From NCBI GenBank assembly GCA_019321725.1, contig CM033113.1, positions 5,518,001 through 5,582,000 of the forward strand: a DNA stretch of 64,000 nucleotides. Reading direction: 5' to 3'. The stretch is from Paulownia fortunei. Lineage: Eukaryota > Streptophyta > Magnoliopsida > Lamiales > Paulowniaceae. Below the pieces are notes generated by a model, which did not search any database, had not been told where the DNA came from, and worked only from the letters and a program-made list of their open reading frames with translations. Shown piece after piece: positions 23,641-35,547 of this stretch; the stretch's first letter is position 1; the number at the start of each line of letters is the position of its first letter. A program made the translations under genes and the position numbers.

Positions 23641-25140
23641 GTCATATTCCTCACGTTTTACTCTGTGGATTAGAATTTATAAGAATATTAAGCGGGTGTT
23701 TGAAAATTCATTTTAAATAAATTTTTAAATATAAAAATTTATGTATTTAGTAATTATTTTTGAATGAATTTTTAAAATAAGTTATTTGTTCAAAAATTTA
23801 TTTTAAAAAAATATAAAATTATAATTTTTATTTTTTTTTATATTTTTATTAAATAGATATTAAAATATATTTTTATTAAATACTAAATAATACTTATAAA
23901 TACTTTTTAAAAAAATTATATTAAAAAATTTATTTTATAAATAAAATTTTATTTCAAAAGTACTTCGATCATGCACTAAAAATGCATTGAATGACTTATA
24001 ATATTCCCTATTTCTTTGGTCTTGTATTTGCTATCATCCTTTCTGGAGATTGTGTAGTGCGTGTTTTTTGTTTTATTTTGAAAATTGTTGATTTTGAGTA
24101 TTTTTGAAATAAATTGTGTTTGATTATATTTTATATTGTAAAATGATATAATTGATAGAATTTTATCTAATTAGTGGTGTCATAGTATTATTTTTATATT
24201 ATTATATTATTTTTATATTAATATAAAAAATAAATGATATATATTTAAAATAATATAATGATATGAGTATATGTAAAGATATATATATATATAGTAATAA
24301 TTAAGATGTTTGAAATATATAATATGAGGATGTTTTTTTTAAAATTGAAGTGTTAAACTCTCAAATTAGCACAATAACACTGTAAAAAAATAAATAAAAT
24401 TTGGAGGAAATCAACTAATCATTTTTAACTTAAAATTTTCAAATACCAAAAATTATTATTTTTGAATAGAAAAATCAGATGTTAAAAAAGATATTATTTT
24501 CATATTTATTTATTTAATTTAAATAAAATTAAATTTATACTATTTTTTTATTTATTATTTTTAGAAACAAAAATTTATGTTGCAATCACTATTTGTTGAC
24601 GTTGAATTTTAACCACTAAATTAATGATACAAATTATAAAAGAGCAAATGTCACATCTCCGAGTCTTTATTCCTTTATCTCTCTTAATTGTTGAAAGTAA
24701 TTATAGAAGATAAATTAAATAAATCAATATTTTTTTTCAATTAAAGACACTAAAATATAAAATAATAACTATTCTAGTTGGAAAAAAGAGAAGTGCCACA
24801 AATTATCATCTAATTCTCAAAGTTTTCCACTAATTTTATTTGGAAAAATATTAATTTATTGAATAATAATTTCTTATAACAATTATGAAAATGGGAAAAA
24901 AGGGAAAATTCAATTGGACGATATTAACTAATTTCTTAATAATTTTGGCGTTTCATTCAAACCATTTTTGGATTATTTAAAAATAAGTGAATTGTTAACA
25001 TTCATCAAGTTCATAAATCAATACAATTATCAACACTTAAAAACTAAATTAAAATTAAGTGTAATTAATATTTGTTTTGTTGCTTAATAAGCTCACCCCG
25101 GTGCCAAAAGGCCGAAAAAACTGGAGTCCAAAGTGAAAGC
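23641..25140. other. Very AT-rich spacer, no gene seen
   Basis: Long A/T runs and short TA repeats, with no coding frame of interest. Confidence 0.6.
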
Positions 25141-25150
25141 CTATCATTAT

Positions 25151-25205
25151 GGGCTGGGCCGCCACAGTGAAATTAGCCCAGTAATAATCTCTGCTGCCAA
25201 GCCCA
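25151..25205 (+). promoter_or_regulatory. Cluster of GGGCC/GCCCA (site II-like) boxes
   Basis: TGGGCTGGGCC, AGCCCAG and AGCCCAAC occur within 55 bp, 110-165 bp before the leucyl-tRNA synthetase ATG. Site II TGGGCY motifs are typical of plant nuclear genes for translation and organelle biogenesis. The motifs are directly visible; their activity is inferred. Confidence 0.55.
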
Positions 25206-25217
25206 ACTGAACTCTTA

Positions 25218-25228
25218 TCTATATATCT
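25218..25228 (+). promoter_or_regulatory. TATA-box candidate of the leucyl-tRNA synthetase gene
   Basis: TCTATATATCT lies about 90 bp upstream of the ATG and downstream of the site II-like boxes. Spacing is plausible for a short leader. Confidence 0.45.
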
Positions 25229-25314
25229 TCTTACTATTTCACCCCCACACTCCCAATCCTCGTCCAACGGTCTATTACCAGTCACCCCCGACACACACAC
25301 TTTCAGCAACACCA

Positions 25315-28300
25315 ATGTTCACCCAAATTCAACCCGCTGCACGACTTCACTTCCTTCCACCGCCACTTCCACCGGCTGCTCCTCTTCGCCGCCGCATACC
25401 CCTTTTTCAGTACCACCGTTCTTGCGCTTCTTTTCGCCGCCTCCGAGTATTCAACTGCTTAAATGTCTCAGCCGAGGATGAAAATACAAGTTCTGGTGTA
25501 GAAAGTGAAGAATCTACTTCCATTCAAGAAGATGAAGTGAGGAGAGCGTACCCGTTTCATGAAATTGAGCCGAAGTGGCAGCGTTATTGGGAGGAGAACA
25601 AGACTTTTCGGACCCCAGATGAGATTGATACTTCCAAGCCTAAATTCTACGTTCTTGACATGTTTCCTTATCCCAGGTCCCTTCTCTCTCACTTTCTTGG
25701 ATTCTTGATTTATGCAATAAGGGTAAATTCTATGTTATTAATATGTTTCCTCATCCCTTTTCCATTAGTAAGCATGAATTTAGTGTTCTTGATATGTTTC
25801 CTATCTGACGTCCCTTTTATCTCACTTTCTTGTATTCTTTATTTTTCTACTTATGGTTTTGTATGTGCTAGAATTGGAAATCTTATAATCTTGAAGGGTT
25901 CTATTTGGATCCTGGAAATATTAGTAAATCAATAAGCAAAGATGCAAGAGGTTAACATGTTTTCCTCTTCGATATTTCTTTTTTCTCACTTTCTTGAATT
26001 CTATATTTATGTGGTACTTGGGGAAATTCTATAATCTTTAAGAGTTTAATCGGAATATATTTTTTTCCATCCATCAATAATGTAATAATCCATGTGTGTG
26101 TTGAAAAGGTGGATTCTTGCGAATGCTGAAGGTGAGTGTATATTCATAAGGACTGAGGGATGGGGAAGGAAAGAAAACTCTTCAGTATGCTAAGGAGAAC
26201 GCCTATCACAACGCTGACATTATTGGTGTAGTTTCAGCCCAATGCTGAAGGAATTGAAATCAGTGGCTAATATGTTCCGGAGTTTGGCTTTCTCTTGATT
26301 CATCTGACTTATATTAGAGTTATTCATTTCCACAAATTCACTAAGCTAACGGATTTTTTAGGACTTTAAGATAATTTGCTTCAACTCATTTGGCTTGCAC
26401 ACCAATTGTTTGATTTGCAATTTCATTGTTGCAGTGGGGCTGGTTTACATGTGGGGCACCCTCTTGGTTATACTGCCACGGATATCCTTGCTAGACTTAA
26501 ACGGATGCAAGGTTTCAATGTGTTGCATCCAATGGGTTGGGATGCATTTGGTTTACCTGCAGAGCAATATGCAATTCAGGTACTTTCTCCTTCCTCAATG
26601 TGATTTCTTATTTAGTAATCTGCCATTGTTTCTTTCTTTTCTCCTCCTTAACATTATCACTTCTTGTTGACAGACAGGTACGCACCCAAAGATCTCAACA
26701 ATGAAAAACATTGACCGATTCCGCTCCCAGGTCATTAGAATATTTCTTTCTGGTATTATGATAACTGACATGATAAATTTTTTCAAAAGCATTTAAGACT
26801 GAATTTTGTTTCAAGATTATGCAACCTGGACTCTTTGACCCTAAAGGATCAGTTAATCTTGTTGATTTTTCTACTGGCACAGTCTGTAGGATATTCCCTG
26901 GCCCTTCTAAATGGATGAAGATCTTTTAGCTGTTTGTACTGGCCTCCATATCTTGAGTTGTTTTGGATAGGATGTGGGTTGAGTTTGGTTGATAGGATGG
27001 TGGATGTAGATTTCCTCAATCCAACAAACTGCCCATTCATCAATTCCTTCCTTAATTTATTTTTCTATGTCTAATCCATATGCATTGATTCTGAAAATTT
27101 GGTTTTATTGAGAAAGGAAATATATCTTATTTGTTTGGTGTTCAAGATGTAACATAATGAATTCACAAAAATTCTCATTTGTGGTATTGGACTGACCCAA
27201 TGATGCAGTGATCCTATCTATATACTTCATAGGACAATTAAAAATCTCATATGAATCTATTGTTTACTTAGTATACTTTGTTATTCATAAGCAACAGCAT
27301 TATAGTATTCTGATGAGTGCATTTGACATGAAGAAGAAAAGATTACGGTGCGAGTTTGATCTAAGGCACAAAATGTCAATCTCTTAATGTTGGAAAGTGG
27401 TTGAATCATATTGGCATAAGTAATAGTTTACAACATTAATCAGTGGGCTTTTCATTTCATAGAGTACTCTTTTCAACTCAGCAATTGGTTCAGTTCTTTT
27501 CATGCTGACATCTGTATTTATTTATTTCCAGCTTAAATTGTTAGGCTTCTCATACGACTGGGATCGTGAAATTTCTACTACAGAGCCTGAATATTATAAA
27601 TGGACGCAGTGGATATTTCTGCAGCTTTTAAAGAGAGGATTGGCATATCAGGTATAGAATTTTCTTATGAAAATACTTTTTTGATCAGTTCATTAAATCA
27701 GGATATATAGTGCTCTTATAAATATACAATATAGGCTGAAGTTCCTGTCAACTGGTGCCCTGCACTTGGCACTGTCTTGGCAAATGAAGAAGTAGTAGAT
27801 GGTGTGAGCGAGCGTGGGGGACACCCAGTAATTAGAAAAGTATGTTTTTTGTTTTATTATCTAATTATTTATTGTTTTCTGCAATGTTTCTATGTGCAAC
27901 TTTTTGCTACATTCCTTATTTTCATTTGTTGGATGGTTTTCTGATTTTACAGTTCATTGTTTATTGCCGAGCAGCCTATGCGGCAATGGATGCTGAAGAT
28001 TACTGCATATGCTGACCGTCTTCTTGAAGATTTAGATGATCTTGACTGGCCTGAAAGTGTTAAGGAAATGCAAAGGAACTGGATAGGGAGGTCAGAAGGA
28101 GCAGAGCTGCAATTCAATGTCGTGGATATTGATGGTCTGGAAAGGGACATTAAAATTACTGTTTACACCACGAGGCCTGATACCATTTTTGGTGCAACGT
28201 ATATGCTTTACTTTTCATTATGCCATTTATTAATTTTCTTTTACAACGACTATGGTTCTCATTACATTTGTCTTACTTTGTAGTTACTTAGTCCTGGCAC

Positions 28301-31300
28301 CTGAACATGTCCTAGTGTCAGCCATTGTATCTGATGCCCAAAGAAAAGATGTATGTATGTTTTATTTGTTTGTCTTCGTGAAAACTTGATGTCTATGGGA
28401 AACAAATATTCTTGAGTACAGGTGGACGAATACATAGAACTTGCCTCTAGAAAGAGTGACCTTGAGAGGACTGAGCTCCAGAAGGAAAAAACCGGGGTCT
28501 TTAGTGGCTGTTATGCAAGAAATCCAGCTAATGGAATAGCTATTCCAATTTGGGTAGCTGACTATGTTTTGGGAAGGTGTGCTGATTGTTTCCTATTTCT
28601 TTGTTCTTTCATTTGTCTAGCTGAGGATGTTTAGTTCACAATCTTGGCATCCACTTAGTCTGTTGACTAGAAAGGACGTGCATCTGGTATTCTCTATGAT
28701 GAAAATTTTATCAAGTCCTTTATGAGAATTTTTCATTGATGTTATGATGTTATCTAAATTGATGTGACAGCTATGGGACAGGAGCAATAATGGCTGTACC
28801 TGCTCATGACACACGAGACCACGAGTTTGCTTTAAAGTACAACATTCCAGTCTGTGGGGTTGTGACTCCAGACAATGGAAGTTTCAGTTACTTCGAGAAG
28901 GCTTACACTGGTGAAGGTACTATGATAAATTCATCATGTCCAACATCAGGGCTTGACATTGATGGCCTACCAAGCAAAGACGCTGGTTCTAGAGTCATTG
29001 AGTGGCTTGAGAAAACTGGAAATGGGATGAAAAAGGTACATGTCCTGCATTTCTTGGCGTGGAATGCCTGTTTAGCCATATTACTTCATCTCAGCCTTTT
29101 GGTTTTGCTTTCCATTTCATTTTTACATTGGGAATTTTTTACTATTGTTGCAAATTTATGTACCTATAGGTGAACTATAAGTTAAGGGACTGGCTATTTG
29201 CTCGGCAGCGTTATTGGGGAGAGCCTATCCCTGTCATTTTTCTGGATGATACAGGTGAATGCATACCAATTTCTGAAGCTGAGCTGCCTCTTACCCTTCC
29301 TGAGTTGGATGATTTTACTCCAACTGGGACAGGGGAACCACCGCTCACTAAGGCTCTGTCTTGGGTATGTTTATTTTCTTTTAAGAGTTCTTGTAAATCA
29401 AGTTTGTGCAAAAGTTCCCATTATGTTGCCAATATGATTTCCTGGTGAGATATTTGATATCGCTAGATGAGTACCTAACACTTGTGAATATTAGCATTCT
29501 CTTAATTTCTGTGAACTCATCAGAATAACAGAGAACTTCGATCCACATGCTGTAACTTGATATCTTTTCTCTGCTATATTTTCTGTTCTTCATGTATCAT
29601 ATGGATGGGTGACCTATTTCAGGTAAAAACAATTGATCCTACCTCTGGGGGATCTGCTCGGCGCGAGACAAACACTATGCCGCAATGGGCTGGCTCTTGC
29701 TGGTGTGGCTTATTTCTATGGCTAAGTAGCTTAAATTGATTGGCTTGATTTTATTTTTATTGTTTCTATTTAAGTTTGACAAGAAAACATAAACGAGCAA
29801 TGCTGCTAAATTTCTTTGTTGTGATCCGGAATACACTTTGTTGCGTTTGCAAATTTCCAAACATCTGTTCAAGCTTAACAAATGGCATTTGAATGTTTTT
29901 CATGCATCGCACTTGATCTTTGAAGATTTAGTTTTTGTATTTATATCCAGGTACTATCTGAGGTTCATGGACCCTAGAAATTCCAAGGCATTGGTTGACA
30001 AGGAAAAAGAAATGTAAGTTTAGCCTCTCATTTGCACATCTTTGTAGTTTCATACAAATTAGTGTCTGTTTTGTACTTTGGGCTTGGATGACTTTTGCCT
30101 CTCATAACATCTGCAGGTATTGGAGCCCTGTTGATGTGTATGTTGGTGGTGCTGAACATGCAGTTCTTCACTTGCTTTATGCTAGATTCTGGCACAAGGT
30201 TTGTAATCCAATAACATAGCTTGTGGTTCCTTTTTATGGGAGAATCATCAGTATACTCACCTTTTTTCAATTATTGCATGTAATTATGTTGTTCCCAGTA
30301 TCATGGATTTTATTGTTTAGTGTGAGAAATCTTAGACCATCTGTTTGGAAAGCTGATGCTTAGGTTATTCCAGCAAGTGAGAACCAGTAAAACTGAAAGT
30401 TTGGCATGCCTGATCCTGAAGAATTTTATATTCTCACTTTATAAAAACTTTGAGCGAACCATGGGGTTATAGAGGCTTATTGTCAGTCAACTTTCTGGAC
30501 TTAATCACAAAGCAGACATCTGAAATTTGAAATTTGAAATTGTTATAATTGAGTTGTAATAAATTTGACGCCTTTTGATTCTTGGGTGCTAGTACAATTA
30601 CCTTACCCAAAAAATAAGAAAGATATCTGATGGTTTTTACACTAGTGGCCTAATTGGTTAGATGTAACTCTTAAAATTTTGGAAATTAGATCTTGTTTAG
30701 TTTCTTTCTTCTGTTTGTTTTTTTGGGCATAATGACCTGTTACTTTGCTTCAGGTTCTTTATGATGTTGGTATTGTTTCTACTAAGGAACCTTTTCAATG
30801 TGTCATAAACCAGGGAATTATTCTTGGAGAAGTAAGTATAAGTTGCTTAATCCTTGTTACATAATAGTCCAATTCTGCAAATATTTAATTACTTGAGTGG
30901 CAGGTGCAATATACGGCATTCAGAGATTCAGATGGGAATTTAGTTTCTGCTGATTCAGTCGATGAAATGGGTAACCTCAGTCAAGAAAGCATACCTGAGG
31001 AGAAGGCATGTCATTTTGCAAGTGCTTCTAATTTTCTCTTCATCTATGCTGGAATAATTCAATTTTGTTCACCATCTCTATTTTGCTCCCCACAATTTGT
31101 TCCAAAATTAATTTTTAAATGGTACTGTTTCAAGTCAAAAGTTTGTAGGGCCATATTTTATTATATATTTCATTTATGTTCTGAAATAGGTCATAAAATC
31201 TGGTGATTTTTTTGTGCTGAAAGACAATCCCGATATCCGCTTGATTGCCCGCGCTCACAAGATGAGTAAAAGTAGGGGAAATGTCATTAACCCAGATGAT

Positions 31301-32166
31301 GTTGTTTCACAATATGGTGCAGATTCTCTTCGTTTATATGAAATGTTCATGGGCCCATTCAGGTAGCTCCCATTTTTCTGTGTAATATCTTCCTGATGAG
31401 TAATTGAGTTTCACTCAGAGATTTTGTAATGAGAATTTGTCACTTAAATCTCTGCCTTGTTATTTCTTTGACAATATTTCTTTTCCGTATTGCACTTCTA
31501 GAGACTCAAAAACATGGAGTACTAGTGGTATTGATGGTGTTCATCGCTTTTTAGCAAGAGTGTGGAGATTGATTGTTGGTTCACCATCAGTTGATGGTAA
31601 ATTCAAAGTTGGAACAGTTGATCTCGATGGGGAACCTTCTATGGAACAGCTTCGTTGTCTTCATAGATGCATTAATAAGGTAATTATTTTCAGTAGCAAA
31701 TGATGTTTCTGTTTTCCATTGATATTTACCTATTAAGTTGTTCTTCTAACACTAGTGCCATACAAAAGAAAAACAAGAATGGTAATAGTGTAAATTTTGT
31801 GTATATTACAATTTTTCATTCTCTGTATCAACTTCTTTTAATACTGAAAGTTTAGTGTTTTTTGACATTTTTCTGAAGTTGTTGATATATGTATACAGAG
31901 GATATTGGAGTGTTCATTTTAGAAATTCTTGACATGGTAGTCTTGGATTTTCTTCTCCTGACAATCTGTAATATTTCTGGTGCCACCATGTTTCTGGTTG
32001 ACACAGTCAAATATGCAAATTGTTTATTATGATAGGTAACAGAAGAAATTGAAGGAACACGATTCAACACTGGAATTTCTGCAATGATGGAATTCACTAA
32101 TGCAGCATATAAGGTTGGTCTCTCCTCCCTCCCTCTCTTTCTCTCACCCCGCTTTGAGCCCCTTCA

Positions 32167-32211
<45 letters not shown>

Positions 32212-33720
32212 ACATGCTGGTATTTTCTTCTGCTTTGCACACTGGCACATACTCCTGTTTTCAATCTTGGTTCATTTCATTCACAGTTACTTGTATTAGC
32301 TCTGCCTTTCTCTTTGGAACTGTTGTGGTATTCCACATTTGTTGCATTTTTCGGACTAAACCTGGAAAGAAACCAGGAGGTTTATGGAGAAAAGTGAAGA
32401 AACGGGCCTTGATTCCAGTTTAGTGGAGTAAAAGGGTAGGGGTTATCAACATGGTTCACTTCATGTTTCTGAGATTACATCTCTTGATCAATTTTTTTTT
32501 ATTGAAAGATGTGACTGAATGGCCATCCAACTCTCCACAAGTATGTGTGCTTAAGAAATCAACTTTGGAACTGATGCTGATGTAGTGTCCTATTAAGCTT
32601 GGATAGCTCATGCGATGGTTGGATGCTGCTTTATATAGGCCAAAAATTTCAATACAGTTTTAAGAAATCAACTTTGGAACTGATACTGATATAGTGTTCT
32701 ATTAAGCTTGGATAGCTCATGTGATGGTTGGATGCAGCTTTATATAGGCCAAAAATTTCATTAGAGTTTTCATTTTTTTGTTTTTAGTGGGACAAACTTC
32801 CAAGATTGATCATTGAAGAATTTGTTTTATTGCTCTCACCCTATGCACCTCACATGGCCGAGGAGCTGTGGTCCCGCCTGGGACACTCAAATTCACTGGC
32901 TTACGAACCTTTCCCCAAGGTATGAGTTTGGATCTTTGTTACTATTCCTCCCCGCTCCTTTGTCGGGTGCACATTGGCTGCATGCTAATTGGATTTGGGT
33001 GCTATCATAACATGTTTCTTTCTTTCCATAGCAGCAACTTATACATACTATTTTTCCAGTGAAAATTTCATCGCTATGTGCATTATCTGTGATTGAGATT
33101 GTGGTGATTTAACAGGCAGAGTACAAGTCTGGTCTCCTGCGAATATATTGAAACTGAGGATTTTTCTGATAATTGGTTTAAGGATCTTAAATATGTATAT
33201 GATTAGATATATTGAGCAGGGTTAACAGATTGATACTTCTTTTCTTGTTACTTTTACATCTGTTTTCCCTTGCCTTCTTAATGCATATAGTTTCCTTGTG
33301 TTCTAGACCACAAGTTCCATATATCGAACAAGCAAAAAATGCTGAATGCTTGAAATGTTATTCCACAAAAAAGTTAATAAAAATAGAAGAAAATGAAGGG
33401 ATTGAAGAGTGCATCAACTACTGGAGTAGTTTCACCACCTTTTTCTCGAGTCTGTTGGTGAAGTCTAGTTACTGCAGGTGAATCCTGCTTACTTGAAGGA
33501 GTCAACAGTGGTTTTACCAGTCCAAATCAATGGGAAGACAAGGGGCACCCTACAGGTCGAGAAAACATGCACAGAAGAAGATGCTTTTAAACTAGCTTCA
33601 CTGGATTCAAAACTGTCCAAGTTTCTGGCTGGAAAAACCATAAAGAAACGAATTTTTGTTCCTGGTAAGATTTTGAATATTATCCTAGATGCACAGAGCG
33701 TCAAGGTGGGTCAACGGTAG
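25315..33720 (+). CDS. EMB2369: Organellar (chloroplast/mitochondrial) leucyl-tRNA synthetase
   Basis: Exons: 25315-25676, 26435-26579, 26674-26730, 27532-27651, 27735-27839, 27975-28198, 28284-28350, 28422-28576, 28771-29035, 29170-29364, 29623-29702, 29951-30013, 30117-30198, 30754-30831, 30904-31005, 31190-31362, 31502-31679, 32036-32113, 32788-32919, 33478-33720. They join in phase to 967 residues, near the known plant enzyme. The first 70 or so residues are rich in Pro, Arg and Ser, as in an organellar transit peptide. The class I signatures are HVGH (126-129) and KMSKS (724-728). The CP1 editing domain keeps TTRPDT (328-333) and [12 protein letters not shown] with D428. The enzyme charges tRNA-Leu with leucine and edits mischarged tRNA; it is of the bacterial type used in plastids and mitochondria. 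The intron after 31005 uses a GC donor. Loss of the Arabidopsis homologue is embryo-lethal. Confidence 0.96.
32166..32209 (+). repeat. Compound microsatellite (CT)n(CA)n
   Basis: CT units pass straight into CA units, inside the LeuRS intron between exons 32036-32113 and 32788-32919. Confidence 0.95.
32552..32769 (+). repeat. 109-bp tandem duplication in a LeuRS intron
   Basis: Copies start TAAGAAATCAACTTTGGAAC at 32552 and 32661 and both end in TTTATATAGGCCAAAAATTTC. Only a few substitutions separate them, so the duplication is fairly young. It ends about 18 bp before the acceptor of the 32788 exon. Confidence 0.9.
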
Positions 33721-33750
33721 CCCCTTTCACCAGCAGTTCTGAGGCTATTA

Positions 33751-33782
33751 TGTGCATTGTGCATTGTGCATTGTGCATTGTG
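33751..33782 (+). repeat. 7-bp tandem repeat (TGTGCAT)n in the LeuRS 3' UTR
   Basis: About four and a half perfect units of TGTGCAT begin 31 bp after the stop codon. Confidence 0.9.
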
Positions 33783-35183
33783 ATCCGTTCTTGAGATAGA
33801 ACAACTCAACAATCGTATCAATCGTGTGGCACCGGAATAAAATCCCTTCTAATGTTTCGATAAGATCAATAAAGAAAACAGATGTTCCTGCGGAGAAGGT
33901 TGTCCCGTCCCTTTGGGAGGCTTTGTTGTAAGTACACACACAATCGGCTTCTTACTTCAGTCAATATCTTTGATATGTTTGTACACGTTAAATTTTGACT
34001 CCTGTAATATGTAAATATGGTCAGCTAATTATTATGTGTTACAAATCAATATTCATCCAGAGCCCTCTTCTAGGCTATTATTATTAGTATGAATTATTGA
34101 AATTGTGGGAGACAAAAATCTTGAAATTTTATGATCTTATTTCTAAAGCCTTTTTGACTTTTTGATTTCATTAATGTGAAAGAAAGCCCTTTTGACATTT
34201 TATGTCATTAAAATGTGGGCTGTTTCCATGATCAACATGTTAATCCATGTGTGACCTTAACAAAGTCCCGAGAAATTTGGTAGAGAAAATTAGGTTAAGA
34301 ACATGCACTGAATACCTTAATAACGAACTTTACTTGCCCCACAAATGGTGAGTTCCCATGCTCCACGCCTTTTCTATTCCCTAACGTTAAAAGTTCTCAG
34401 ACAACATTTTGAAATGGTTTTGTTACACACACTCATGGTGTCTGGCTGATGACACTTTTTAAAGCATGAAACTACTTAGAATTTTTTTGAATGTTGTTAT
34501 AGTACTTGAATATATAATTGTCTTTCGAACTATTGTTCTGAAGGAATTAAAAATCAAGATTAAAAGTATTAAATTTATTGAGGAGCAAGTGTGAAAGAGT
34601 ATTTGGATTCTTGTGGGATTATTCTTGAAAGGTACTGGAATAATTTACATGAAGTTCATCATCGTACATGTAGACAAGTTTATGTGATATTTCAAAACAA
34701 AGTTGGGTGGAATTTGTACATAATTGTCATTCAGATGATTTGCACTAAATGTGAGCAAAATTAGTCAACTAATTAAACAACTGGAAGAAATAATCATATG
34801 GAGAAGGGCCTGAATTTCGAGGGCAAACCAGGCATACCTAAGTGTATTTATGGATGACAATTATGGTGCTCCTATTTCATTTAAGTTAATTGTTTCATTT
34901 ACTACATTAGGGAGACAAATTATTTCATTTAGACTAATAAATAAAATATATTAATTTAACGAGATTTCTAATATACTAATATTTATTATGTTATTTAATA
35001 TTATTCAGATATTTTATAAAAATAAATCAAATAAGTAATTGTTATTTAAGTCGATTATTCATTTTTTTGGTGACAATAAATTAAGTTGATTGGTCGTTCG
35101 TCAAATTATGTTGTTACTATGTGATTGGAACGGCCAAAAACCACCTGAAAAAGTGAAGGGGTAAGAAAAACCCACTAAAAGTA
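33783..35183. other. 3' UTR of LeuRS and intergenic spacer
   Basis: An AATAAA signal at about 33836-33841 fits LeuRS polyadenylation. The remainder is AT-rich, with no gene seen. Confidence 0.5.
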
Positions 35184-35195
35184 AACGACGTCGTT
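35184..35195 (+). promoter_or_regulatory. Palindrome AACGACGTCGTT upstream of the GT14 gene
   Basis: A perfect 12-bp palindrome with a central GACGTC core, which is the bZIP-type ACGT box. It lies about 350 bp before the GT14 ATG. The motif is seen; binding is inferred. Confidence 0.5.
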
Positions 35196-35319
35196 CAAAC
35201 TTGTCCTCCTAGCTTGAATGCCACAGCAAGAAACAAAAGCGAGCACCACCAACTGAATCACCGCCAGAGAGCTTCCGTTTCAAACCAAACTTTTATTTTT
35301 TATTTTTTTTTCAATTCTC

Positions 35320-35329
35320 TATTTAAATA
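35320..35329 (+). promoter_or_regulatory. TATA-like element of the GT14 gene
   Basis: TATTTAAATA lies about 220 bp before the ATG. It is a weak candidate core promoter. Confidence 0.3.
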
Positions 35330-35547
35330 AAATTGCTTAATCTACTCGCCGTCATTCACTCTCTTAATTTACAATGTACATGTACTCCCCTTTCTCTTCC
35401 TCTGAAGTTCACCTTCCATAAATTTTCTGTTTATTTGTTTATTTATATACTATTTTTTTATATGTTGAACTACAGGAAGAGAAAGAAGAGGAGGGGGTAG
35501 GATTGAGAAAAAAATATAGTGTAATTTGTCTGTGTATGTGAGCGGCG

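Noticed and set aside
25055..25315. 86-codon minus-strand frame over the LeuRS promoter
   Set aside because: It overlaps the site II and TATA region and ends at the LeuRS start; no similarity. Most likely chance.
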